From: Rheinheimera mesophila
GTDB lineage: Bacteria > Pseudomonadota > Gammaproteobacteria > Enterobacterales > Alteromonadaceae
Assembly: GCF_000986865.1 (NCBI RefSeq)
Contig: NZ_LAVS01000010.1
Location: forward strand, 1 to 64,000
Length of the DNA stretch: 64,000 nt
Direction: 5' to 3'
The notes beneath the pieces were generated by a model, which was given only the letters and a program-made list of their open reading frames with translations, had not been told where the DNA came from and did not search any database. A program made the translations under genes and the position numbers. Below are positions 8,622-17,870 of this stretch, in pieces. Numbering within the stretch: position 1 is the stretch's first letter; every line of letters begins with the position of its first letter.

Positions 8622-8673
8622 ATAGTAGCCGGCCTTGTTACTGTAACCCCGTCATTAGCCTCGAGAACTTTCA

Positions 8674-9366
8674 ATGAAAACCATAGGTTTACTGGGCGGG
8701 ATGAGTTGGGAGTCAACTATTCCTTATTACCGTCAGATCAATCAGCGCATTAAACAGCAACTGGGTGGTCTGCACAGCGCCAAACTCATTGTATACAGTG
8801 TCGATTTTGCCGAGATTGAAGCCTTACAACGCAGTGGCGATTGGGACAAAGCAGGTGAATTATTGGCAGAAGCGGCGGTGAAACTGCAAGCCGCCGGTGC
8901 TGAGTGTATAGTGCTTTGCACTAATACCATGCATAAGGTGGCTGCAGCTATTGAAGCTGCTGTGACTATTCCACTGTTGCATATTGCGGATGCAACAGCC
9001 GAAGCTATCCAGGCTGCTGGTCTTCACAAAGTCTCTTTATTAGGTACGCGCTTTACCATGGAGCAGGATTTTTATAAAAAGCGCCTGACAGATGGCTATG
9101 GTTTAACCGTGCTGGTGCCGGACGAAGACAGCAGAGCCTTAGTGCATCAGGTGATTTATCAGGAATTGTGTCTGGGCGTGGTGAAGGACAGCTCACGGCT
9201 GCAGTATCAGCAGATCATGGCAGATTTGGTGGCGCAAGGTGCTGAAGCTGTTATCCTGGGTTGCACTGAAATAACTTTGTTGGTCAGTGCTGAGGACTGC
9301 GCTGTGCCGTTATTTGATACGACTTTTCTGCATGCACAAAAGGCTGCAGACTTTGCCTTGGAATAG
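8674..9366 (+). CDS. ygeA: Amino-acid racemase of the Asp/Glu racemase family (YgeA-like)
   Basis: The 230-aa protein closely follows E. coli YgeA, a broad-specificity, PLP-independent amino-acid racemase: it starts MKTIGLLGGMSWESTIPYY and has the two catalytic Cys motifs VLCTNTMHK (near residue 84) and LGCTEITLL (near 195), with HIADAT between them. It acts in the cytosol on free amino acids; the preferred substrate cannot be told from sequence. The following 96-aa gene starts 8 bases after its stop, so they are likely co-transcribed. Confidence 0.9.
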   Translation: MKTIGLLGGMSWESTIPYYRQINQRIKQQLGGLHSAKLIVYSVDFAEIEALQRSGDWDKAGELLAEAAVKLQAAGAECIVLCTNTMHKVAAAIEAAVTIPLLHIADATAEAIQAAGLHKVSLLGTRFTMEQDFYKKRLTDGYGLTVLVPDEDSRALVHQVIYQELCLGVVKDSSRLQYQQIMADLVAQGAEAVILGCTEITLLVSAEDCAVPLFDTTFLHAQKAADFALE

Positions 9367-9374
9367 GAAAACCA

Positions 9375-9665
9375 ATGATAGTGTATTTATACCTCGAGGT
9401 GGATTTATCGGATGACGATGCCGACTTAGAAGACGTAGCGCGGGACTGTGGTCATACCTTGAGTCATCCGCAGCTTTTGGATTGGGATTTATTAGGTGTA
9501 ACCAACTGGCATGGTCATGCTTGCCTGGAGTTTCAACTGCAGATGAAAGCAACTGTTGCAGAGTCAGATCTGCATCAGTTGATCAGCGACATTCAGGTGC
9601 AAATTTCGCATCCGGCAGTATCCTCCAGCCGCACTATGCTGGTCAGTGATACGAGAGAAAGTTAG
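9375..9665 (+). CDS. Hypothetical protein (96 aa) downstream of the racemase
   Basis: I do not recognise this family. The protein is very acidic near its start (VDLSDDDADLEDVARD) and has a central CLEFQLQMKATV stretch with no signal peptide or membrane helix. Support comes from the Shine-Dalgarno AGGAAAACC before the ATG and the 8-base gap after the racemase. Its stop overlaps the convergent fhlB stop by 3 bases. A function linked to the racemase is possible but not shown. Confidence 0.65.
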   Translation: MIVYLYLEVDLSDDDADLEDVARDCGHTLSHPQLLDWDLLGVTNWHGHACLEFQLQMKATVAESDLHQLISDIQVQISHPAVSSSRTMLVSDTRES

Positions 9666-9991
9666 CTTTTTAAATCAATACGCTGGTGAATATTGTGCCA
9701 CTGCTCCGGGAATTTACCCTGTAGCACATAAGAGAAGGCGATAAGCTCGGCGATAATAATATAGAGCTCTTTTGGGATATCCGTACCCAGCTCAATGCGT
9801 TGCAGTACTTTGACCAGCTCTTCATCTTCATGCACCAAGACCCCATGCTCTTTGGCGGTGGCAATAATGTCCTGTGCCAGTTCGCCATGGCCTTTGGCCA
9901 CTATTTGGGGGGCATTTTTGCCATCGTAGGCCAAAGCGACAGCACTGGCGTCTAGGTCTATCGCATCGGAATTTTTCGTCACGTCTTTCAT
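9662..9991 (-). CDS. fhlB: Stand-alone FlhB C-terminal-domain protein (EscU/YscU/FlhB family)
   Basis: The 109-aa protein corresponds only to the cytoplasmic C-terminal domain of the flagellar export switch FlhB: AVALAYDGKNAPQIVAKGHGELA, then AKEHGVLVHEDEELVKVL and ELGTDIPKELYIIIAELIAF. It has no membrane part and no NPTH self-cleavage motif. Full FlhB switches export from hook to filament; this short paralogue probably assists or substitutes for that domain. I choose the ATG 5 bases after the fliK stop; the frame is open further upstream (to 10066) but that would overlap fliK by 70 bases. Confidence 0.85.
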   Translation of the reverse strand: MKDVTKNSDAIDLDASAVALAYDGKNAPQIVAKGHGELAQDIIATAKEHGVLVHEDEELVKVLQRIELGTDIPKELYIIIAELIAFSYVLQGKFPEQWHNIHQRIDLKS

Positions 9992-9996
9992 TGGTT

Positions 9997-11904
9997 CTAC
10001 ACCCGAATGGCCAGCAAGCTGGTGGTTTTTGGCATTAAGCTCTCCGGAATTTTGCCGAGCTGACAATGGGCTTCTTTCACATCAATGCCCTGAGCTTTGC
10101 ATCTGTCTTTTAATAGTGGCAGGTATTTTTCTGCCAGCAGTTTTAGCATGCTGGTGTCGGTATACAACTGCAACGACAAGGACGAGCCGGATAACTTACT
10201 GATCGCCAACAATTGTCCCAACTGTTTTAAATCAAATTTCATCGACAACTGCCAGGCCGCAGACTTACCTTTGCCATTTTCCTGCTCTTCTTCCTGCTGG
10301 CTGATGGCGATCTGACAAAAGTCTGAGACTTGCTGGTTTTGGATCGGTAAGGTCAAGAAAATCTGCTGCAACGGATCTTTACTTTGTTGCTCCAAAGTCG
10401 CAAGCTGAGCGTGTTGCAAGGACGAGCTATGGCTGGAGAGCTGTTTCAGTAGTTGGCTACTTTGAGTCTGATCGAGCTGTGCCACAAAGTCTTTGAGCTT
10501 ATGATCTTTATTCGGTCCCTTGTCATTTTGCGGCAAGGTCTGTCCTAAACGGCCTAATAATAGCTGAATAGCCACCGCCAAAGTACCGGCTGCCGTTTGT
10601 GGCATAGTGACGTTTTGCAGCGGGTTGAACTGCAACAGAGCCTGCAACTGAGCAGGCAGTTGCGCCAGATTAGTCAGCTTGCTGGCATCCGGCTGGCTTT
10701 GACGGACCAGTTGCAAAATAGCTTTGACTGCCGGCGGTAGCTCCGGAGTCTCCGCCAGATTATCCCACTCAGGGTCCAGCATAGGTAATAACTGCCGCCA
10801 GGCCTGATTCAAAGCGGCTGGTTCTAGCTGAGGTTTAATCAACCTTGCCGGGTCCAGTTGGGCTGCAGTCCCCTGATGGGATTCGGTTTTAGAGCTTTGT
10901 AGCTGAAACACTTTAGGTTGGGCGTCTATCAGTACGGTTTTTTGTTCCGGTATAGCTTTTAGCTGTAATTGCCCCTGAGGTGTGAGCTGGAGCTGATACT
11001 GTGGATCGGCCAGTTGTTGTTTGGTGGCTGCAGGTAAAGGCAACTGCTTTAACTCATTGATACTCAGCACTGTGCCTGAGAATGTCGTGGTCAACTGCGG
11101 CAATACCAGAGGCAAAATACGTTGCTGCACTGGTGCTGATAGCGAAATGATACTTTGTGGTGTTGAAGTGGGGGCTGGCATTTTTATCTGTGTTGCAGTG
11201 TGTCCCGCTGCCACCGGCTGATTTTTTGGCGATGGGGAGCTGGGCTGCATTTTAAGCGGCACCGTCAGCAGCTCCGATGCAGCTTTCGGATCCACAGTGG
11301 TTGGCAATAAGGCCGCTTTGGGCAGCATGAGACTGAGCTGTCCGGCTTTGAATTGCAGTGTGGCATCCAGCCACTGGCTGGCCGCTAAGCTTTGCAAGGC
11401 GGCTGGTAACGGCAACTGCACTTTCGTTTGTCCCACTTGCAACAGCAGTTGCTGGTCCTGGCGCTGAATTTGTACCTGCACCTGCACAACTTTCGCCAGA
11501 TGAGTACTGGATTGTGTTTGCAGTTGTGTCGCAAGCTGAGTACTAAGTTGGGAGTGGGATGGTGTTGCAATGTGCGCACTGAGTTGGGTGAGCACTTGTT
11601 GCAACTGTGGCTGAGTCAGTTGCACAGGCATAGGCGGAGGGCCGTTTTGGCTTAGCTTGACTTGCAACTGGCCTGATAACGCCTGGGTCAATTGCACCAT
11701 TAACTGGCCCTGCAGCGCAGGTAAATTCAGTTTTGCATCCTGGATCAGTACCATACCCGATGGGCTTTGCAGCTTTAACTGACCCATGCCATCTTTGCCA
11801 ATATTTAGCAGCGCCTGATAGTTATGTTCCTCCACCAGCACAGCAGCAGGTACAGCCCCCTTGGTTTGGGCACTTAACGCGCTATCGAGAGTGATCTGGT
11901 TCAC
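9997..11904 (-). CDS. fliK: Flagellar hook-length control protein FliK-like
   Basis: FliK acts as an exported ruler and triggers the export switch at FlhB. The 635-aa protein has a long, Gln-, Leu-, Pro- and Ser-rich, low-complexity region (about 1-500) and a compact C-terminal domain (about 545-620: SMKFDLKQLGQLLAISKLSG, then LAEKYLPLLKDRCKAQGIDVKEAHC) typical of the hook-length-control fold. It is paired with the FlhB-domain gene 5 bases downstream, matching the known FliK-FlhB partnership, although no other flagellar genes are in the window. It is divergent from ccmA. It may be a second FliK-like protein. Confidence 0.8.
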   Translation of the reverse strand: MNQITLDSALSAQTKGAVPAAVLVEEHNYQALLNIGKDGMGQLKLQSPSGMVLIQDAKLNLPALQGQLMVQLTQALSGQLQVKLSQNGPPPMPVQLTQPQLQQVLTQLSAHIATPSHSQLSTQLATQLQTQSSTHLAKVVQVQVQIQRQDQQLLLQVGQTKVQLPLPAALQSLAASQWLDATLQFKAGQLSLMLPKAALLPTTVDPKAASELLTVPLKMQPSSPSPKNQPVAAGHTATQIKMPAPTSTPQSIISLSAPVQQRILPLVLPQLTTTFSGTVLSINELKQLPLPAATKQQLADPQYQLQLTPQGQLQLKAIPEQKTVLIDAQPKVFQLQSSKTESHQGTAAQLDPARLIKPQLEPAALNQAWRQLLPMLDPEWDNLAETPELPPAVKAILQLVRQSQPDASKLTNLAQLPAQLQALLQFNPLQNVTMPQTAAGTLAVAIQLLLGRLGQTLPQNDKGPNKDHKLKDFVAQLDQTQSSQLLKQLSSHSSSLQHAQLATLEQQSKDPLQQIFLTLPIQNQQVSDFCQIAISQQEEEQENGKGKSAAWQLSMKFDLKQLGQLLAISKLSGSSLSLQLYTDTSMLKLLAEKYLPLLKDRCKAQGIDVKEAHCQLGKIPESLMPKTTSLLAIRV

Positions 11905-12075
11905 GTGAGTTTACATCCATTGGTTGGCATCAGGGCTCCGTTTTATTATATCGGCGCTGGTCGCTTTGATCTAAAACATTAATTTCTATAAAGCCCACTG
12001 TTTCAAGGTTATAGCGCATTCGTATTCTATTACCAATATGCTAAGATGCGGCGACTTTTTTTGGGAGTTTGCCCT

Positions 12076-12702
12076 TTGTCGATAATTTTGGCCGCCGAAG
12101 CATTAAGCTGTGTCCGCCAGGACAGAGTGTTATTTGAAAACTTGAGTTTTCAGTTAAGTGCAGGGCAAGTACTTTATATTCAAGGCAAAAACGGTGCCGG
12201 TAAAAGTTCGCTGTTGCGATTGCTGGCCGGTTTAACTTTGCCTGAAGACGGTCGGATTTTATTCCGTGGTAAACCGCTGAGCGAGCAAGCCGAGGTTTTT
12301 GCGGAGCATTTGCTGTTTATCGGCCACCACAGCGGTATTCACCCGCAACTGACGGCGTTGCAAAATTTAGCCTTTTGGGCGGCTATCTCTGAGCAGGCCG
12401 TGGCCGACCCCTACCAGTTGTTAGGTTCCTTAGGCCTGGCTGGTCTTGAAGATATTCCTTGTTTTATGCTCTCGGCTGGTCAGCAGCGCCGGGTTTCGTT
12501 AGCCCGCTTGTGGTTCAGCAGTCAACTTCTGTGGATATTGGATGAGCCTTTTACCTCTTTGGATCAACAACTCATCGCCAAACTAGAACAGCATTTTTTA
12601 CAGCATCTTGCCAAGGGTGGGGTTATTGTATTGACCAGTCATCAGCATTTAGCCGCAGAGTATCCGGCGCTTCAGGCGATAGAACTGGAGTACAGATGGT
12701 GA
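12076..12702 (+). CDS. ccmA: Cytochrome c biogenesis ATP-binding protein CcmA
   Basis: CcmA is the ATPase of the CcmAB(CD) complex that releases haem-loaded CcmE. The 208-aa ABC protein has Walker A GKNGAGKSS (residues 37-45), signature LSAGQQRRVSLARL, Walker B LLWILDEP and the switch His in TSHQH. I choose a TTG start, which gives MSIILAAEALSC and has GGAG 8 bases upstream; an in-frame ATG at 12046 would add ten residues not usual in the family. It is the first gene of the ccmABCDEFGHI operon, with a 1- to 7-base overlap to ccmB. Confidence 0.93.
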   Translation: MSIILAAEALSCVRQDRVLFENLSFQLSAGQVLYIQGKNGAGKSSLLRLLAGLTLPEDGRILFRGKPLSEQAEVFAEHLLFIGHHSGIHPQLTALQNLAFWAAISEQAVADPYQLLGSLGLAGLEDIPCFMLSAGQQRRVSLARLWFSSQLLWILDEPFTSLDQQLIAKLEQHFLQHLAKGGVIVLTSHQHLAAEYPALQAIELEYRW

Positions 12703-13361
12703 TGTGGCGTGCTTTAGTACAACGTGAGTTACAACTGTTAGGCCGGCAAAAAGCCGATTGGCTCAATCCATTGGTGTTTTTTTTACTGGTGCTGAGCCTG
12801 TTCCCATTGGGCATAGGCCCTGAACCTGGCATGTTAAAACAAATAGCGCCCGGACTGGTCTGGATAGCTGCGCTGTTAAGTGTGCTGTTATCCGCTGAAC
12901 GCTTGTTTAAAGACGATTACCGTTACGGTGTGATTGAACAACTCGTGGCGCGTCGTCAGGGCTTATTCAGTTATGTTACGGCAAAAATTTGTTGTCACTG
13001 GTTATCGACCGGAGTGCCTTTAGTGCTGGTGTCTCCGCTGATCGCGGTGCTGTTAGGGCTGGACTGGCAAAGCTGGCAGGTTTTGTTGGTGACCCTATTG
13101 CTCGGTACGCCCGTATTAAGCTTACTGAGTGTGCTGGGGGCTGCACTGACTATGGCTGCTGATAAAGGCGGCATATTGCAGGCGCTGATTATTTTACCTT
13201 TGTATATTCCACTGCTGATTTTTGCCAGTGGTGCTATGGAAGCTGCAGCCACAGCCTTGCCTTACACAGGGCAGTTGGCTGTCTTGGTCGCCTTTTTATT
13301 ATTTGCCTTAGCGCTGGTGCCTCTGGCCGTGCGTCAGGCACTTCGAATGAATGTGGGGTAG
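12702..13361 (+). CDS. ccmB: Haem exporter permease CcmB
   Basis: CcmB is the membrane subunit of the CcmABCD haem-handling complex in the inner membrane. The 219-aa protein starts MWRALVQRELQLLGRQKADWLNPL, characteristic of CcmB, and has about six hydrophobic segments. The ATG chosen overlaps the ccmA stop by one base (TGATG); another in-frame ATG lies 6 bases earlier. It overlaps the start region of ccmC. It forms one transcription unit with ccmA and ccmC. Confidence 0.92.
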   Translation: MWRALVQRELQLLGRQKADWLNPLVFFLLVLSLFPLGIGPEPGMLKQIAPGLVWIAALLSVLLSAERLFKDDYRYGVIEQLVARRQGLFSYVTAKICCHWLSTGVPLVLVSPLIAVLLGLDWQSWQVLLVTLLLGTPVLSLLSVLGAALTMAADKGGILQALIILPLYIPLLIFASGAMEAAATALPYTGQLAVLVAFLLFALALVPLAVRQALRMNVG

Positions 13362-13362
13362 T

Positions 13363-14115
13363 ATGTTCCGTTGGTTAGATCCTTACGCTAAACCTGAAAC
13401 GCTGTACCATTTGTGTGGCCGTTGGTTACCTTATCTGATGACGCTTGCCATAGCCACTTTGCTGCTGGGAAATATCTGGGGGTTAGCGTTCAGTCCGCCG
13501 GATTACCAGCAAGGTGACAGTTACCGTATCATTTACATCCATGTGCCTTCGGCTATTTGGTCCATGGGAGCGTACAGCAGTATGGCTATTGCTGCTTTTA
13601 TCGGTTTAGTCTGGCAAATCCGGGTTGCACAGTGGGCTGTCTTAGCGATAGCGCCCATCGGCGCTGTGTATACCGCCATCGCGTTGATTACCGGAGCCGC
13701 CTGGGGCAAGCCCATGTGGGGGACCTGGTGGGTCTGGGATGCGCGTTTAACCTCTGAGTTGGTGCTGTTGTTTCTTTATTTAGGTGTGATTGCGCTGTCA
13801 GGTGCATTTTCTGAAGCGGCTCGTGGCATTAAAGTGGCGTCTTTGCTGGCGATCGTTGGGGTCGTCAATCTGCCTATTATTCATTACTCAGTTGAGTGGT
13901 GGAACACCCTGCATCAGGGCGCGACCATCACCAAATTTGCCAAACCTTCGATTGACCCTTCAATGCTGTGGCCTTTACTGATTAGTCTGTTAGGTTTGGC
14001 TTTGCTATTGGCGGCTTTAACCTGCTTACGGTTGCGTAGTCAGATTTTAATTTTTGAACAGCACAGACCCTGGGTCCGGCAGTTGGTCGAGCAACAACAC
14101 GAGGAGCAAAGCTAA
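13363..14115 (+). CDS. ccmC: Haem transporter/ligase subunit CcmC
   Basis: CcmC presents haem to CcmE at the periplasmic face. The 250-aa protein has six membrane segments and the haem-handling WWD motif WGTWWVWDARLTSELVLLFLY near residue 120, with His in YIHVPSAIWSMG and in IIHYSVEWWNTLHQG as axial ligands. I prefer the second ATG (MFRWLDPYAK) after GGGG-TAGT, 1 base past the ccmB stop; an in-frame ATG 12 bases earlier overlaps ccmB. Its stop overlaps the ccmD start by one base. Confidence 0.95.
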   Translation: MFRWLDPYAKPETLYHLCGRWLPYLMTLAIATLLLGNIWGLAFSPPDYQQGDSYRIIYIHVPSAIWSMGAYSSMAIAAFIGLVWQIRVAQWAVLAIAPIGAVYTAIALITGAAWGKPMWGTWWVWDARLTSELVLLFLYLGVIALSGAFSEAARGIKVASLLAIVGVVNLPIIHYSVEWWNTLHQGATITKFAKPSIDPSMLWPLLISLLGLALLLAALTCLRLRSQILIFEQHRPWVRQLVEQQHEEQS

Positions 14116-14315
14116 TGGCGTTTACATCCTGGGCAGACTTCTGGGCCATGGGCGGTTATGCACTTTTTGTTTGGTTATCTTTTGGCACAACCTACGGATT
14201 GTTGCTGGGCTTGTGGTGGTACAGCAAGCGACAACATCAACAGATACAACAACAAATCCGCGCCAAAGCAGCGCGGGAGCAACGGGTGCGGCAACATCAG
14301 GAGAGAGAGAAGTAG
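14115..14315 (+). CDS. ccmD: Haem exporter small subunit CcmD
   Basis: CcmD is a small membrane protein that holds CcmE in the CcmABC complex. The 66-aa product has one hydrophobic helix (YALFVWLSFGTTYGLLLGLWW, about 15-35) followed by a Gln/Arg-rich basic tail, the typical CcmD design. It overlaps the ccmC stop by one base and is directly followed by ccmE with no gap. Sequence conservation in this family is poor, so position in the operon is the main evidence. Confidence 0.9.
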   Translation: MAFTSWADFWAMGGYALFVWLSFGTTYGLLLGLWWYSKRQHQQIQQQIRAKAAREQRVRQHQEREK

Positions 14316-14858
14316 ATGAATCCGAGACGTCAAAAACGCTTAGTGGCCGTGTTGGCCTTTGTGGTGTTGTTAGGTGGAGCCATTGGCGCCATGTTGTATG
14401 CATTGCAGCAAAATATTGACTTGTTTTACACCCCGAGCCAACTCATTGAAGGTTTGGGGGATGACAAAGTAAAACCTGAAATTGGTCAGCGTTTACGAAT
14501 TGGTGGCATGGTGGTGAAAGGTTCGGTGCGTCGTGACCCGAATTCACTCAAAGTCAGCTTCGATTTAGTCGATACTGGTCCTCTGGTCACAGTCGAATAT
14601 GAAGGTATATTGCCGGATTTATTCCGTGAAGGGCAGGGCATCGTCGCCCAAGGCGTGTTGGTGGATGAAAAAACCATTCTGGCCTCTGAGGTCCTGGCAA
14701 AGCATGACGAGGAATATATGCCGCCTGAAGTGGCTGAAGCCGTCAAAGGTATTAAGCATGTCGCGCCGAAAGATATGCCGTCTTATGGTCAGCCAAACAC
14801 TGCTGAGCCTGAAACGGTAACGCCTGAACAGAGCAAAGCTGCAGGTCAACAACCATGA
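14316..14858 (+). CDS. ccmE: Periplasmic haem chaperone CcmE
   Basis: CcmE carries haem covalently on one His and delivers it to CcmF. The 180-aa protein has an N-terminal membrane anchor (about 10-30), a beta-barrel domain, and the haem-binding His130 in [13 protein letters not shown], the same number as in E. coli, with Tyr134 nearby. The C-terminal tail is rich in Pro, Glu and Gln. It begins immediately after the ccmD stop and overlaps ccmF by 4 bases (ATGA). Confidence 0.96.
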   Translation: MNPRRQKRLVAVLAFVVLLGGAIGAMLYALQQNIDLFYTPSQLIEGLGDDKVKPEIGQRLRIGGMVVKGSVRRDPNSLKVSFDLVDTGPLVTVEYEGILPDLFREGQGIVAQGVLVDEKTILASEVLAKHDEEYMPPEVAEAVKGIKHVAPKDMPSYGQPNTAEPETVTPEQSKAAGQQP

Positions 14859-16831
14859 TTGCAGAATACGGTCAACTGGCGCTGACCTTTGCGCTTTGTA
14901 TTTCTCTGGCCTTGGCCATAGTGCCTTTGTATGGCAGCTTTAAAGGCCATCAAACAGCCTTGCAACTGGGTAATCCGCTGTCTTATGCCTTGTTTTTACT
15001 GACTGCCTTTTCGTTCTGGGCCTTGTCTTATGCTTTTTGGTCGAATGATTTTACTGTGGTCTATGTGGCGACCAACTCTAACTCCTTGTTGCCCTGGTAT
15101 TACCGCCTGACCGCCGTTTGGGGTGGACATGAAGGCTCGATGCTGTTGTGGCTGTTGACCTTGTCGGGTTGGATTGCCGCTGTGGCGCTGTTTTCCCGCA
15201 GTTTGCCTCTGCAGTTTCAGGGCCGCATTTTAGGGGTAATGGGCTTAATAGCTGTAGGTTTTTATGCCTTTGTACTCTTTATGTCTAATCCCTTTATGCG
15301 CAGTCTGCCGTATTTCCCTGTCGATGGACGCGATCTAAATCCATTATTACAAGACTTTGGCATGATCATCCATCCGCCTATGCTGTACATGGGCTATGTC
15401 GGTTTTGCCGTGTCTTTTGCCTTTGCAATAGCGGCCTTGATGGGGGGCAAATTTGATAGCACCTGGGCGCGCTGGGCCAGACCCTGGACTCTGGCCGCCT
15501 GGATGTTCTTAACTCTTGGCATCATGCTTGGAAGCTGGTGGGCTTATGCAGAATTAGGCTGGGGCGGCTGGTGGTTTTGGGACCCGGTGGAAAACGCCTC
15601 TTTTATGCCCTGGTTAGTGGGTACTGCACTGATCCACTCTTTGGCTGTCACGGAGAAACGCGGCACCTTTAAATCCTGGACTGTGCTACTGGCTATCGCC
15701 GCTTTCTCGTTAAGTTTACTGGGCGCCTTTTTAGTGCGTTCCGGTGTATTGGTGTCCGTCCACTCATTTGCTGCCGATCCGGATCGTGGTTTGTATTTAC
15801 TGGCGTTTTTACTGGTGGTGGTCGGTGGGTCATTGTTGCTCTATGCGCTTCGAATGCATTCAGTGCGCAGTCAAGCGCGTTATGAGTTGTTCTCCCGCGA
15901 GGTCCTGTTGTGGGGCAACAATATTTTCCTGCTGACCGCAACGCTGGTGGTGCTGCTGGGTACTTTATTCCCACTGGTGCACAAAGAGTTGGGTTTGGGC
16001 TCTATCTCTATCGGTGAGCCGTTTTTTAATCAGCTGTTTTATTATCTGGTGATCCCTTTTTCTCTGTTGCTTGGTCTGGGCCCCTGGGTTCGCTGGAAAC
16101 AGCAGCACGTGCAACCTTTACTCAAGCCCATGAGTTTAGTGGCGATAGCAACTTTAATTCTGGCGCTGGGCACGCTGGCGGCGACACAAAGTGTTCAGGC
16201 CAATTTAGCCTTGTTAGGCCTGTTACTCGGTGCCTGGGTCGGGTCTTCCGCTATTTTTGAATTGTTGCAGCGCTTGCAGCAGTTTGGCTCGGTCAAACAG
16301 GGCCTCACTAAGCTTAACGCCAGCCATTTTGGCATGACGCTGGCGCATATTGGTTTTGCGGTGCTGGTGGTCGGTGTGGCGATGACCAAAACCTACAGCG
16401 TGGAAACTCAGGTCAGAATGAAAGCAGGTGATCAAGTCGAGCTGGCGGGTTATCAGTTCAGACTGGTTGAAGTGTATCCACTCAATGGCCCCAATTACAC
16501 AGGTGAAGCGGCTGAGCTGGATGTGAGTTACCAGGGCGACTATGTCACTCACTTGCATGCAGAAAAACGTTTTTATACGGTGCAGCGTACTGTGATGACA
16601 GAAGCTGCTGTGCATGCCCGTTTAAGCCGGGATTTGTATGTGGCATTAGGAGAATCCCTGTCGAATGACAGTTGGGCATTGAGTTTGTATGTGAAGCCTT
16701 TTGTGCGCTGGATTTGGCTGGGCGGGTTATTAATGGCGCTGGGCGGTTTCATTGCGCTTTGTGATAAACGTTATCGTCGTGCCGCACCAAACAAAGTGAC
16801 AGCAAAACAGCAGGAGCCTGCGGATGCGTAA
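14855..16831 (+). CDS. ccmF: Cytochrome c haem lyase subunit CcmF
   Basis: CcmF is the large inner-membrane protein that reduces haem and attaches it to apocytochrome c together with CcmH/I. The 658-aa protein has about 15 membrane segments, the WWD domain [19 protein letters not shown] near residue 235, and conserved His residues in [12 protein letters not shown] near 173 and in LVHKE near 370. Its length fits the family. It overlaps ccmE by 4 and ccmG by 8 bases. Confidence 0.96.
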   Translation: MIAEYGQLALTFALCISLALAIVPLYGSFKGHQTALQLGNPLSYALFLLTAFSFWALSYAFWSNDFTVVYVATNSNSLLPWYYRLTAVWGGHEGSMLLWLLTLSGWIAAVALFSRSLPLQFQGRILGVMGLIAVGFYAFVLFMSNPFMRSLPYFPVDGRDLNPLLQDFGMIIHPPMLYMGYVGFAVSFAFAIAALMGGKFDSTWARWARPWTLAAWMFLTLGIMLGSWWAYAELGWGGWWFWDPVENASFMPWLVGTALIHSLAVTEKRGTFKSWTVLLAIAAFSLSLLGAFLVRSGVLVSVHSFAADPDRGLYLLAFLLVVVGGSLLLYALRMHSVRSQARYELFSREVLLWGNNIFLLTATLVVLLGTLFPLVHKELGLGSISIGEPFFNQLFYYLVIPFSLLLGLGPWVRWKQQHVQPLLKPMSLVAIATLILALGTLAATQSVQANLALLGLLLGAWVGSSAIFELLQRLQQFGSVKQGLTKLNASHFGMTLAHIGFAVLVVGVAMTKTYSVETQVRMKAGDQVELAGYQFRLVEVYPLNGPNYTGEAAELDVSYQGDYVTHLHAEKRFYTVQRTVMTEAAVHARLSRDLYVALGESLSNDSWALSLYVKPFVRWIWLGGLLMALGGFIALCDKRYRRAAPNKVTAKQQEPADA

Positions 16832-17393
16832 ATTGGCATTTTTTATCCCATTTGCACTTTTTATCAGCCTGTCGGTATTTTTGTTTCATGGGTTGTTCTC
16901 CAATCCGATGGAGCGGGAGTCTTCGGTGCTTAATCAGCCCTTACCTGCGTTTGCTTTGCCTGATTTACAACAGCCTGAGAAAATCTGGACTCCCGACAGT
17001 ATCAAAGGCAAGCCAATGCTGCTGAATGTCTGGGGCACCTGGTGTGTGACCTGTAATGCCGAACTGGCTTATTTAACAGAACTGAGGGAGCAGGGGGTGA
17101 TGATCGTCGGCTTGTATTATCAACAGCCTGCGGACGCTGCTTTTGGTGAGGTGTTTAACCTTGCCGCCTTGCAACAGGAAGTAGCATTAAAGCTGGAGCA
17201 ACAGGGCAATCCGTATCAGTGGAATATTCTGGATAAAGACCGCACGCTGATTTTTGATTTAGGCGTGACCGGTGCTCCGGAAACCTTCTTAATCGATGCT
17301 CAGGGCGTGATTCGTTACCACCACATAGGGGATATCAATCCGCAGGTTTGGCAACAAAAGCTGGCTGCTGCTTACCAGAGTCTACAGGAGTAG
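16824..17393 (+). CDS. ccmG: Thiol:disulfide interchange protein CcmG (DsbE)
   Basis: CcmG is a membrane-anchored thioredoxin-fold protein that keeps the haem-binding Cys pair of apocytochromes or CcmH reduced. The 189-aa protein has an N-terminal anchor (about 5-25), the active site WGTWCVTCNAEL (Cys74, Cys77) and the cis-Pro region GVTGAPETFLI near 150. The dipeptide between the cysteines is Val-Thr, where CcmG proteins commonly have Pro-Thr, a small departure that may shift redox potential. It overlaps the end of ccmF by 8 bases. Confidence 0.94.
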   Translation: MRKLAFFIPFALFISLSVFLFHGLFSNPMERESSVLNQPLPAFALPDLQQPEKIWTPDSIKGKPMLLNVWGTWCVTCNAELAYLTELREQGVMIVGLYYQQPADAAFGEVFNLAALQQEVALKLEQQGNPYQWNILDKDRTLIFDLGVTGAPETFLIDAQGVIRYHHIGDINPQVWQQKLAAAYQSLQE

Positions 17394-17396
17394 GGT

Positions 17397-17870
17397 ATGA
17401 GGTATTTTTTGATCAGCCTGCTGCTATTGACCGGGACAGTGCAGGCCACTGAAGTCCTGATCGAGTTCAAGGATCCACAGCAACAGGCCTTATTTAAAGA
17501 GCTGACTCAGGAATTGCGCTGTCCTAAATGTCAAAACCAAAATATTGCCGATTCAAATGCGGTGGTCGCAGTGGACATGCGGAACAAAACATTAGAACTG
17601 GTGCAGCAGGGACAAAATAAACAGCAGGTGCTGGAGTATATGAAAAGCCGTTATGGTGACTTCGTGCACTACCTGCCGCCAGTAAACAAGTTTACCTTGA
17701 TTTTATGGGTGCTGCCGGTCGTGATGGTGGTTGGGCTTATGCTGTTATTACTGTTTCGCCGCAGGGTGCAGGCGCATTCTGGTGCTGCACCTGAGCTCAG
17801 CTCAACGCAGCCGCCTGAATTAGAACAGCAACTTGATCAACTGATTGAGCAGTACAGGAGAAAAAGCTGA
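17397..17870 (+). CDS. ccmH: Cytochrome c maturation protein CcmH
   Basis: CcmH takes part in reducing the CXXCH motif of apocytochromes. The 157-aa protein has a signal peptide (cut near QATEV), the redox motif LRCPKCQNQNIADSNA (Cys42, Cys45), and a membrane helix near 102-120 followed by a cytosolic tail. It corresponds to the N-terminal half of E. coli CcmH; the TPR half is the separate next gene, ccmI. It overlaps ccmI by 1 base. Confidence 0.95.
   Translation: MRYFLISLLLLTGTVQATEVLIEFKDPQQQALFKELTQELRCPKCQNQNIADSNAVVAVDMRNKTLELVQQGQNKQQVLEYMKSRYGDFVHYLPPVNKFTLILWVLPVVMVVGLMLLLLFRRRVQAHSGAAPELSSTQPPELEQQLDQLIEQYRRKS

Noticed and set aside
16223-16615. 130-codon minus-strand frame inside ccmF
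   Set aside because: Antisense to a well-conserved gene, with His/Cys-rich composition typical of shadow frames.
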